Below, in pieces: positions 55,040-64,000 of a stretch of DNA of 64,000 nt. A model generated the notes under the pieces. That model was not told the DNA's origin, ran no database searches, and saw only the letters and a program-made list of their open reading frames with translations. Made by a program: the position numbers and the translations under genes. Where the stretch lies: assembly GCA_030704615.1 (NCBI GenBank), contig CM060734.1, positions 9,984,001 to 10,048,000 on the forward strand, given 5' to 3'. Positions within the stretch are counted from its first letter, which is position 1, and each line of letters starts with the position of its first letter. The DNA comes from Takakia lepidozioides. Its lineage: Eukaryota > Streptophyta > Takakiopsida > Takakiales > Takakiaceae.

Positions 55040-56660
55040 TCAACGCTTCTTCCGCTTTTGAGGTCGCCCTTCGAACGCTGCAACTGCCTCGGATGCGTTT
55101 CCCATTTCTGAGGCACGCACCCAAGATGCCTCCACACAGATGATAGCCCTTCCATTTGACGAGATACTCCGTTTCTCGGTTCTTGAACCTCCTCGACTTA
55201 AGTATTGCCTCCACCTCGTACTCGGGTTCATTTTCATGATCCAACAGCATAGGTGGCGGACGCAACACTTGCTGCCGATTCGGACGTGCTTCATCTTTGA
55301 AGTAAGGCTTCAAAAGGGAGACATGGAATACTGGGTGCAACTTGCTGTTTGCTGGCAGCTCCAATTCATACACATCCTCATTCATAACCCTCCGAATGCG
55401 AAAGGGACCCGCATACGGAGGTACGAACTTCGGGCTCATTTCCGGAGGTAGTCGAAAATTCTTGATGTTCAACCAGACCTCTGTGTCTGCCTCAAACTTC
55501 ACTTCCCTCCGCTTCCGATTCGCCTGCCTTTCATACCGTTTCCTAGCTTTGGCAATGTTGTACTTTGCGAGCTTTCACAAACGCTCGCGTTCTTCCAGTA
55601 CCGCCGCTACTGCCGGTTCCTCAACGTCCTGGGCGGCCCAACTTGTCGGCACCAGAGGTGCTTTTCCATAGACCAACACAAAGGGGAAACTCCCGTCGCG
55701 GAGTGTTCTGTGTTATTATAACAGAACTCTGCCGCGTCTAAGTGTTCCATCCAGTCTGATTGGTCTGCCGACACGTCCGCAAGAATTGCTTTCTACGGAA
55801 TTCACTCTTTGGTGCCGTCTGTCGTAGGTCGGAAGGCGGTGCTCATCTTCAGCCTCGTCCCCATCTTCTTCCAAAGTGCTCTCCAGAATTTACTCGTAAA
55901 CTTTGGGTCGCGGTCCGAGACAATATCCTTCGGGACTCCATGATGCTTTAAGACGTGGGCGAAGTAAAGTCGCCCTGTCTCCTGCGCAGTTGCCGTCTCC
56001 TTGGTGGGGATGAAATGGGCCATTTTACTGAACCTATCTACCCACACCATGATTGCATCGAATCTTTGACAGCGGCATAGCAGTCATGAAATCCATCGAG
56101 ACGCTTTCCCAAGTCCCCTCTGGAATCGGCAAGGGTTGTAACAGCCCCTGCTTTTTTTTTACTCGCTCCGGTTTTGTTGGCATGTGGTGCATGTCTTACA
56201 TACTCCTCTGCCTCCTCCCTCAGTTTGGGCCAGAAATACTCTTTCTTCAAGAGTGCCGCAGTGCGCTTGGCTCCACCGTGGCCCGCAAGCGGGCTATCAT
56301 GGCATTCTCTCAAGAGACTATCCCTGATCCCTCCCTTTGGCACATAGAGACGTTTTTTGCTTATACCGGAGCAGTCCGTTTTGCAAGTGGAACTGCGATT
56401 TAACCCCCATTCTCAAGTTCTGCATCACGCACTTTGCCAGCTCATCCTTCCGGCAAGCCTTCCGGATCTTCCTTTGGAGCGCCGTCTCGCCCTTGTACAC
56501 CAACAAGAGCTGCTGCTTTCTACTTAAAGCATCGGCCCCACATTGTCCCGTCCCGGTTTGTACTGGATATCCACGTCGAACACTGCCAAAGTATCTGTTG
56601 CCACCTAAGTTGTTTTGGGGACAACTTGGGCTGCGTGGCAAAATACTTCACCGTGACATT
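55040..56660 (-). pseudogene. Integrase-chromodomain, element C
   Basis: Minus strand. Zinc finger (GHGGAKRTAALLKKEYFWPK, then [14 protein letters not shown] in place of the CxxC-containing CTICQQN) around 56280-56150; core with [27 protein letters not shown] (about 55910) and TTDGT, after which a shift hits the ERVN segment near 55800. The chromodomain YEVEAILKSRRF ... YLVKWKGYH lies at about 55230-55140, followed by another shift, and the shared terminal QKRKKR ends at 55040. At least five frame changes. Parts are disrupted around homopolymers (for example the T run at 56151-56160), so some may be sequencing errors. Confidence 0.88.
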
Positions 56661-57728
56661 GTCCGTGAACACCTTCACTGGGTTGGAACCAACATAGTGG
56701 CGCCAGAGTTCAAGGCAATGTACCACCGCCTTCATCTCTTTTTCGTGCGTCGGCCACCGTCGCTCCACTTCATTCAGTTTCTTACTTTCGTAAGCCACTG
56801 GACGTCCATCTTGCATAAGTACACCCCCAATTGCGAAGTCCGATGCATCTGTATGAATCTCAAACGGACGATCGAACTCCGGGATTTTTAAGACTGGAGC
56901 TTCCGTCATCCGCTGCTTCAATTCAGCAAAAGCTTGGCCACAAAATGTGTTCCATACCCAGACTTTGGATTTACACAGAAGGTCCGACAGCGGCCCCGCG
57001 ATCTTGGCGAAATTTCTCACATACTTCCGGTAATAGGAGGCGAGTCCTAGGAAGGATCGCACTCCCGGGACCGAAGTCGGAGGCTCCCAGTCCAAGATCG
57101 CCCTCACCTTTCTGTCATCCATTTTGATCCCATCCTGTGTAATCACGTGCCCCAAGAACTCCACTTTTGTGACCCCGATTCGCACTTTGAAGCTTTGGCA
57201 TACAGCTTCCCTTCTCGCAATTTTTTGGAACACCCTTTTGAGGTGCTCCAGGTGCTCCTCCTTTGTTTTCGAGTACACCAAGATGTCGTCGATGTACACG
57301 ATCACAAAGTCATCCAACCACTCCTGGAAAAGGCTGTTCATCAGCGTGCTAAATGTCGCTGGTGCATTGGTGAGCCCAAAAGGCATCACCAAGAACTCAT
57401 ATGAACCATACCTTGTCCTGCACGCGGTCTTCTCCTCATCTCCTTCCGCCACCCGAATTTGGTGATAGCCGGAGCGCAAGTCGATCCGGCTGAAATACTT
57501 CGCTCCTGCCAACCGATCGAAGAGGTCGTCGATCCTTGGCAAAGGGTACCGGTTTTTGATAGTCACCTTATTCAGAGCCCTGTAATCGACACACATCCGC
57601 AGCGTCCCATCCTTCTTGTCTGCAAATAGCACCGGGGCTCCGTAAGGTGACTTACTCGGCCGGATGTACCCCTTTGACATTAGATCTTTGAGCTGAGTCT
57701 TCAGCTCGACCAACTCTTTGTGGCTCAA
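56520..57728 (-). pseudogene. RT-RNase H, element C
   Basis: Open for about 400 codons: [35 protein letters not shown] with YIDD intact (about 57305-57280), [12 protein letters not shown], RNase [14 protein letters not shown] and [11 protein letters not shown] pair of compensating shifts at about 57230-57175 replaces the usual [16 protein letters not shown] with unrelated residues. The frame ends within RNase H at about 56600. It is separated from protease by a CACCT duplication at 57768-57778. Confidence 0.9.
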
Positions 57729-57765
57729 CCGGTAGGGGCCTTGGCAGGCGGTTCCGATCCCGGTA

Positions 57766-58410
57766 TCACCTCACCTCAATTTTGTGGTCAACTCCTCTTC
57801 GCGGTGGCAAGCCGCTTGGTAAATCCTCCGGCATCACATCCTGGTATTTCTCCAAAATCCCCTTGATCCAATCTGGGCTCGGCTCCCCATCGCCTTCTCC
57901 TTTCACTTCTCTAATGTAAAGCAAAAACTGGGACTCGTGTGTCTCCTCCACGGCCCACTCCTTTGCTGATAGAAGGTTTATTCGCCCTCCCACGGATTTG
58001 GGCGTTTCCGACACTCGTAAAACCTCGCCACCATTCCCACATGGCAGCGTGACTACTCTCTTGCGGCCATCTATGACCGCTCCGGATTTGCTCAAAAAGG
58101 TCATTCCCAAAATGAGATCCACTCCATCGATCTCGCAGATAGTGAAGTTCTCACGTCCCTCCCAACTCCCCAGTTGAAGAGGAACATCAAACGCCAACCT
58201 TGTCGCCAACTGAGGTTCTCCTTTGGCAGAGCGCACCTCAATAGAGGCCCCCACGTCACTTGTCGGGAGTCCCAACTTTGCGCCGCCGGTCATGAAGGAG
58301 TGCGACGCTCCTGTGTCCACCAACAACGACACATTAGTTCCGGATATATCCCATCCACGAACAATAACTGACTCCCTTTTCGTAAGGCGCCAGTTTCCTG
58401 ATACACTCAC
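57766..58410 (-). pseudogene. Protease and linker, element C
   Basis: Retropepsin core [13 protein letters not shown] (catalytic Asp-Thr-Gly, about 58330), [20 protein letters not shown] (flap and second half), then the linker [20 protein letters not shown] and [20 protein letters not shown]. Ends by frameshift at 57766, just before RT. It would cleave Gag-Pol in the particle. Confidence 0.88.
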
Positions 58411-59479
58411 AAGAAAATTTGCCTACCTTGCAAGTCCTGGCGACCACCGCTTCCACCAAGCGACTGATGGTATCTTCCGACAGCTCCGTGGTCGCCCGAG
58501 TCATGTTCAATTGCCGGGGCTTCGTGCACTTCTTGGCCATGTGCCCGGGCTCCCCGCAATTGAAACACACTCCATCAAAGGTCGCCTTCTGTCCGCCATA
58601 AGTCGCTCCACCCGCTTTTCCTTTCGAAGCACCGGGTGCCGCCCTTGACGTGTGAAGGACCTCCCTTCGATTTCCACGTGCCATTTTCGCCGCGTGGCCT
58701 ATCCCACTTCTTTTCCGGTCGGAGGAGTCACCTTCCCGCCGGGTCTTCTTGTGGTTCAGCTCCGTACGGCCTTGTCTCTCACCCCTAGGGACATCCGAGA
58801 AACATTCAGCTCTCTCAATTGCCTCGTTCAAAGTCTTGGGTGGCTTCTCCTCCAACTTCCGCCTAGCCCATGGGGCCAGTCCCGCCACAAAGTTGAAGAC
58901 CATTTCTGGTTCTGCCATGTCCGCGACTTCGAGCAACAGCACATTGAAAGCCTGGACATACCCCCGAATGTCATCTGTTTGCTTCAAATTCCTCATCTTG
59001 TCCCGGGCAAGCCAGGACGCGTTGAGGGGCACAAACTGTCTCTTCATCAATTCCTTGAACTCACTCCAGTTCAAGGTTTCCGGGCTTGGGCCTCGGTCGT
59101 GAAGGCGTTTCTGCCACCATTGTTGAGCATAGCCCTCAAATAGGTGGGAGCCACTTCCACCCGATCCTCGTCACTCAACTTGGCCGCCCGGAAGTACTGC
59201 TCTAGCTCCAGGAGCCAGGTGTTGAGTGCCTTCCGGTTTCGAACGCCCTCGAAGGTGCCGGGTTCCTTAGGCTTCACCTTAAACTTTGCCTTGGTGGAAG
59301 TGGCATTAGCCGCCTTCAACACGTCTTTCAACGTCCCGCCAAACTGCGCCAACAACCCTTCCCAAAAGGCTGCCGGCATGGGAGGCATCTCTTGGTTTGT
59401 CGGAGCTCTCAAGATTCCTCGGCTCCGACTCCTCGGATTCCTCCCGCTCCTGAGCGGCCTCGTTCGGCTTGCCGACCAT
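58411..59479 (-). pseudogene. Gag, element C
   Basis: Starts at a Met (59479) with MVGKPNEAAQEREESEESEP, then shifts to FWEGLLAQFGGTLKDVLKAA and EGVRNRKALNTWLLELEQYF, shifts again near 59140 to LNWSEFKELMKRQFVPLNAS, FNFVAGLAPWARRKLEEKPP and the CCHC knuckle CFNCGEPGHMAKKC (about 58575-58535), which binds the RNA genome. Two or three shifts break it, and another separates it from protease near 58400. Length (about 350 codons) fits plant chromovirus gag. Confidence 0.88.
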
Positions 59480-59521
59480 GATGAGGCCAATCCCAAGGAC
59501 GATCGCGTACTGAAACTCTAG

Positions 59522-59533
59522 GCTCTGATACCA
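59522..59533 (-). other. Primer binding site, element C
   Basis: Minus strand TGGTATCAGAGC, complementary to the 3' end of initiator Met tRNA, two bases from the LTR end at 59536. Confidence 0.93.
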
Positions 59534-59535
59534 AG

Positions 59536-60256
59536 TGTCGCACACTCAGTTCGGTAAACTCCCCTTCAAGTCATAGTTACTCGCTTTGATGCGCGCGCCT
59601 GACTCCCAACCTGGCCGCCGGGCCAACTTGGAGTTTCGGCTGCTCACCGGGACATAACGGTCCCCTTCCGCTTCCCTCTAAACCCTCCACCTATTTGGGA
59701 CTAGGAGAATTCCCTTTGGTAGATGGCAGTCCGGAACAGCTCCCCACTCTTTGGTCGCTTTCCGGCTCGCTCGCTTACTCACTAGTTTTTGGTCACCAAC
59801 GGGCTTGCACCGTTCTCGGGGTACTCCCTATATATATACTTCTGTAGCTGTCCGCGGGGGTTTCATAACCAGCCATGCCATTTTATGGCGAACCACCACG
59901 AAAACCCTCGACTCCCGGTGGTGAGTCGCGGTGAGTCTTGGCCCACTCACCGCGGCCCCAATGGACCGTGATGAGTCCCAAGACTCCCCACGACTCCCAC
60001 CTCGAGGTCTCCACCCCATGGTGAGTCCTATGCCACCCCCACTAAGTCCCACTAAGCTACCACCACCCCTTGTGGAGCCACCTCCACCGCAACCCGGTGT
60101 GCGGGGCTCCACCTAGTGAGCGCCTCCGCCTCCTTGAGTGCCTTGGGCACTCAAGGGTGCTTCAGCCCCCCATACCTATCGCTGTGCCCCCCCCCCCACC
60201 AGGGGCAGCCCCTCATGTGTCCCGACCCCCTGCCCTCAAGGCAAAGGGCCGCGACA
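59536..60256 (-). repeat. 5' LTR of element C
   Basis: 721 bp, TGTCGC...GCGACA, nearly identical to the 3' LTR apart from short indels. The TATATATATA box at 59829-59838 would start transcription about 300 bp before gag in minus sense. Confidence 0.95.
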
Positions 60257-60261
60257 TGTGG
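60257..60261. repeat. Target-site duplication of element C, right copy (TGTGG)
   Basis: Matches 53401-53405 exactly. Confidence 0.93.
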
Positions 60262-60967
60262 AGGGCAATATCTGGCTCGAAGGCGAAGACATGCCTGTCG
60301 GACAACGTCCCAGCCCACATTGAAGCACCCGAGGGACAAAGCGGGCGGTTAGTAGCATGTGGCATGTAATTGCAATCGGGCTAGGGGACATACTGTGCAT
60401 GTGAAGGCTTACCCGTGCCGCATGTGAGGTTAAGAATCTGCCCTTGGACATCGGAGCACGTCTCCATGAGGGTTTGGATGAAAGCAGGGCTCCGGGTCCG
60501 GCTATACCGCCACAGTTTGCCTATCTTTGTGTCCTTCGGCATACTAGAGTGGGGCACATAGTTGTAGGACATCGTAGGTAACAGGGTCCACAACGGCATC
60601 AACAAGACGACCGTCGTTGCGGAATTTGAATGTAGACCCTCTCTTCACAAAACAATATGCCTCAAACACTAATGTCTGCACATCCAACAAAAGAGGGATC
60701 AACTCCAAGGTTTTTTGAGGAGGACCGGGGTAGCACTTTTCGGTGTCCACCTTGCCACAACATTCTCTGTGGTCTTCCCTCTTGTGGCAAGGACCACCAT
60801 ACATCCACCGTCATCCAAGAGCATCCCTGCCAGCCCAAACCCGGCTCTCCAGTAGTCCTCAGTAAACTTGTTCTAGGTGGGCATACCATCCAGGCCCTCC
60901 AGCAGCTCCCCATCTGAAATATAGAGGAGAATCATATCGCAGGCTCTCTCCACCTCAACAACACCCC

Positions 60968-60980
60968 CCCCCCCCCGAGT
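60968..60980. repeat. Poly-C/poly-G run
   Basis: About 13 C in a row, coding for Gly residues in the minus-strand frame. A likely site of length error. Confidence 0.8.
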
Positions 60981-61869
60981 GCTCTTACAATCCGTGCTCA
61001 CAGCTATGGAGAATTCCATCATGGCTTCCAAACCAGGGGTGTCTTTAGGCTGATCTGTAGCGGCAGCCCTCTTCTTGGCTTTCCCCTTCAGCTCCTCCAA
61101 AGACTTGCTGTGTGCCACCTTCTTCGCCCTGGCAACCAGAGCGTCAAGGAAGCTCTCATTGACGCATTGGATGATTGTTGGGGGTTCTAGCTTTGGCCTG
61201 TGGGGAAACGTCACCGCCGAATACCGCCGTGTAGGCTCGCCCTCAAATGCCAACTTCTTGGTAGAGCCAGTCCCACTCCAAACTGACTTGGGAACCCGGA
61301 CAACCGGTGACTTGGTAGCAGCAGCAGCAGTCGCAGGACCTTGCACAAAGTCATCGTCGGAGTCACTCCCTTCGGGCCCCTCCTGCGCCTCCTCTCGTGC
61401 CCCAGTGGTTTTCTGTTTTTTGGGGGTTACTGCAGTCCCCTGTTTCCATGTCCTTTTCTTCTGTCCTTTATTCTTCTCATTCAACTTCTCCTGAATACCT
61501 GCCTGAGCAAGCTGCGCCGCTTTCCTGGACTTAGAAAGCGCTTTCGCCTCCTTTGGACCCAGTGGAGGCAGCGGAGCCTGGTTTCGTCGGGCCTCAGCAT
61601 CCAGCTTCAATTGAAACTTGGAGGCGTCGAGCCCTCCAGGCGGAAGGTCCACATACCAAGGGCAGTCGTGCAAATGCTCCAGATGCCACTCCTTCACGAT
61701 AACGTCAGTGTACATGGAATCAGCTCCAGGGTTCCTCCATGCGAGGAAGAATGGCGGCTTGAAGGAAAGATGACCTTTCTCCAACAGGGAGAATTTGCAG
61801 TACCTGTATTCAAGAAACCCACAGAGAATCAGGTCCCGGGAATGAGGTTAATGTTTCGTCAAGAAATTG

Positions 61870-62580
61870 CAAAAATGGCGCTGAATTTCTATGCGGGGTG
61901 GGCCCGATGGTCCTGGCTCCCCGGGGTGCCGTGCAATGAAAGTGGTAATTCGGCGCCATTTTTCCCGAGGGTGAGGGAGCCCATTCTGGGACTTAGCCGT
62001 TTTGGGGCCCAACCTAGAAAAATGGCGCCGAATTTCCACTTTCGGCCCCCAGAAATGGCTAAGTCCCTGGGGTGGCTGGCACCGAAACTGGAAATTCGGC
62101 GCCATTTTTCCAGGTTGGGGCCCAGCGCTTTCTGGGACTTAGCCACTTTCGGACCCAGCCTGGAAAAATGGCGCCGAATTTCCAATTCCGGGCCCCGAAA
62201 ATGGCTAAGTCCCGGGGGTGGCTGGCACCGAAACTGGAAATTCGGCGCCATTTTTCCAGGTTGGGGCGCAGCCCTTTCTGGGACTTAGCCACTTTTGGAC
62301 CCAGCCTGGAAAAATGGCGCCGAATTTCCAATTCCGGGCCCCGAAAATGGCTAAGTCTCGGGGTGGCTGGCACCGATACTGGAAATTCGGCGCCATTTTT
62401 CCAGGTTGGGGCCCAGCCTTTTCTGGGACTTACCCACTTTCGGACCCAGCCAAAAAAAATGGCGCCGAATTTCCAGTTCCAGGCCCCGAAAATGGCTAAG
62501 TCCCGGGGTGGCTGCCACCCATACTGGAAATTCGGCGCCATTTTCCCTGTCTCGGGGGCAGTCACCCCAGGGACTTCGCC
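61870..62580. repeat. Palindromic satellite, 145-146 bp unit, about 4.9 copies
   Basis: GGAAATTCGGCGCCATTTTT occurs at 62090, 62236 and 62381, a variant ends the array at 62526, and a related GGTAATTCGGCGCC starts it at 61944. Each unit also holds the same element inverted (AAAATGGCGCCGAATTTCC), so each half-unit is nearly the reverse complement of the other, centred on GGCGCC. It lies between two exon-like blocks of the methyltransferase-like gene, probably in an intron. Confidence 0.93.
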
Positions 62581-64000
62581 ATTTCTTCACAACCAATTGT
62601 CATGCCCCACACAAGCCGTTTTACATCCACGAACTCCAGGGACTACAATGGCCACAGATCAAAGAGGAGCACCGCATATTGACCTGTACAGAAGGCGCAT
62701 TGCCGTTTTGTCCACGCTCGGCTGGTCGGCGAACTCGTGGCTCCGGCGGGCATGCGGTATCTCTGGAAAGAACAGGTCGGTTTTGTAGAGCAGAAAGTAC
62801 CTCGCCACATAGTTGCGTAGGCTCTCTGCTTCTCCAGAAATCTCCAGCTTGAACTGATGTGCTTGGGTGTCAAGCTGCTCTTGCGCATTTGTCGTCACCT
62901 GTGGAGATTCTCCATCACACTGCATTCCTCAATAAATACGAGAAATCCACCAGATACAAGAGTAGAAGCGCCAAATGAAGCATGGGAAAGTACCTGAAAC
63001 CACCATGTCATGCGGTTCATCCACATGTCGAATGTGGGGTCAGACAGTTTGTCGGGTTTGGGGAAGCTCCACATGTCCCTTGTACTCTGGGAGCCATTCC
63101 AGATTTGGAGCCACCGGGTCTGTCCAACCACCGTGCATATTAGTAAGCGCCAAACACCACGAAAACGAATTGTTGCCACAAGAGAATTTGGTTAAGAATG
63201 TATAACCTTCTCTGTTGCATCCACACAGGCTGTGGCTAGATGATGCAGCTTCTCCAGTGTCATCGTGGGCTTAAGAGCGCGGGAGTAGAGCTTCCCCACC
63301 TCCACCAGAAAGTCGGCACCAAGGGCGGGATCAGCTATGGCCACGTACTTCACCATCCGCGACTTGTACTTGATGCAAGCCTTCGCCTCCGCAGCTTTGA
63401 GATACGATTCCAATGCCGGGAGGGTTAGTTTCTTCTCCTCTGACTCCATGTAGAACCTCCGCGCATGTGCCAAATCCGGCTGAATTTTCGTCTGTCAACA
63501 ATGCGCACATAAGATTAGAAATCCTGGTCCACACTTTTTCTTCTATTGGGGGAGCAAAGACAGATTATGTCAACAAAAGAGTTAGGAGCTGTACCCGGAA
63601 TATGTAGTCCACCATGGCGTCCATGCTCAGCCTATACCAGGTTCTGTCTACATTTGCCTCCGACTTGCGCAGTAGGTCGGCACTGAGCAAATTGGCAAAC
63701 TTTTGCACCCCCTGCTTCCCGACATCCTTCACTCGGAAGAGCATGTGGGACAAGTTGGTGGCAATGAAGGCATTCTTAGTCACCCTGCAATGCCACATTT
63801 CCATTAAACGATACTGAAATGAGAATTTGCAACATATATGACGATTGGCAATGAAATGACTGTTTCAAATTCAAAGTTCCAAAGCAAGAGGCATTATAAC
63901 TTACGAGTTGATGTCTGCCAGTGCAGCTTTGAGAAGACTACGATCTTTGGGCCCCGCAACCTTCAGCACAACACACTCCACGGCATAATGTCAATCCAGG

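Larger units (their letters stand above)
53406..60256 (-). mobile_element. Chromovirus family F1, element C, complete ends
   Basis: 6,851 bp on the minus strand: 5' LTR 59536-60256, primer site, gag, protease, RT, RNase H, integrase, chromodomain, noncoding region, purine tract, 3' LTR 53406-54134, and TGTGG duplications on both sides. It is structurally complete, but its reading frames are broken by many small shifts. It lies inside an exon of the methyltransferase-like gene. Confidence 0.96.
60257..64000 (-). pseudogene. Multi-exon methyltransferase-like gene, 5' and middle part, cut by element C
   Basis: Minus strand, running off the window end. Exon-like blocks: about 63990-63905 (VAGPKDRSLLKAALADINS), 63790-63595 (NLSHMLFRVKDVGKQGVQKF), 63493-63205 (ESYLKAAEAKACIKYKSRMV), 63130-62993 (WSFPKPDKLSDPTFDMWMNR), 62925-62690 (SLRNYVARYFLLYKTDLFFP), 61800-60870 and 60860-60413. 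The 61.8-60.9 kb block has a Lys/Ala-rich coiled stretch and an acidic EGPEGSDSDDDF patch. Toward the end, DMILLYISDG and LAGMLLDDGGCMVV are followed by ILNLTCGTG just before a GTAAGC donor (60412), and after it RHVFAFEPDIAL. A Gly-x-Gly loop, then an acidic residue after a beta strand, is how motif I of SAM-dependent methyltransferases looks, and its C-terminal place fits the permuted (beta-class) DNA methyltransferases. Family not recognised; some breaks may be sequence errors. Confidence 0.45.

Noticed and set aside
62059-62852. Repetitive open frames on both strands (MAGTETGNSAPFF and MAPNFQFR types)
   Set aside because: They are translations of the 145-bp palindromic satellite and not protein genes.

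Overview
The window looks like nuclear DNA of a green-lineage eukaryote, most likely a streptophyte alga or early land plant. It holds decayed, intron-containing copies of a plastid-type TypA/BipA GTPase, a CYP710A-type sterol desaturase and ribosomal protein eL27. These sit among plant-type Ty3/gypsy chromoviruses (initiator-Met-tRNA primer site, C-terminal chromodomain), a CACTA transposase piece, a PIF/Harbinger-like MITE and a LINE. A charophyte such as Chara would fit, but that is my inference and not something the sequence proves. I found no intact single-copy gene, no rRNA, no true tRNA and no CRISPR array.

Layout. 0-12.5 kb: the right part of a foldback element, decayed gypsy pol pieces of family F2 on the minus strand, a gag+LTR piece of chromovirus family F1 (element A), a gypsy pol piece (F3), a 1.06-kb element flanked by an 11-bp target duplication and carrying tRNA-like heads, a second F2 integrase remnant, and a 461-bp MITE with TAA target duplication. 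12.5-29.5 kb: a gene graveyard with the TypA pseudogene (about 5 kb, introns kept), the CYP710A 3' remnant, a CACTA tnp2 piece, and an eL27 pseudogene whose exon 2-exon 3 segment is repeated four times at about 471 bp, followed by a second tandem array of about 580 bp. 29.5-44.9 kb: chromovirus B (5' truncated), minisatellites, an F3 gag/protease remnant, chromovirus D with its protease-RT-RNase H block inverted, and an F3-type gag. 45-52.5 kb: a C-rich LINE (ORF1-like region, GDVxxNPxP motif, endonuclease remnant) split by a 1,232-bp foldback element. 52.6-64 kb: a minus-strand multi-exon gene with a methyltransferase-like motif, cut by chromovirus C, which is complete at its ends (53406-60256, two LTRs, TGTGG target duplication).

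The four F1 copies explain one another. Comparing C, B and D fixes the LTR at about 725 bp (TGTCGC...GCGACA) with a TATATATA box, a tRNA-iMet primer site and a purine tract, and shows which copies are truncated, deleted or inverted. The two LTRs of C differ almost only by short indels, so some frameshifts in C may be sequence errors and not biology. Most of the window is a record of nested insertion and gene decay; the least explained parts are the methyltransferase-like gene with its palindromic satellite and the tandemly amplified eL27 exons.
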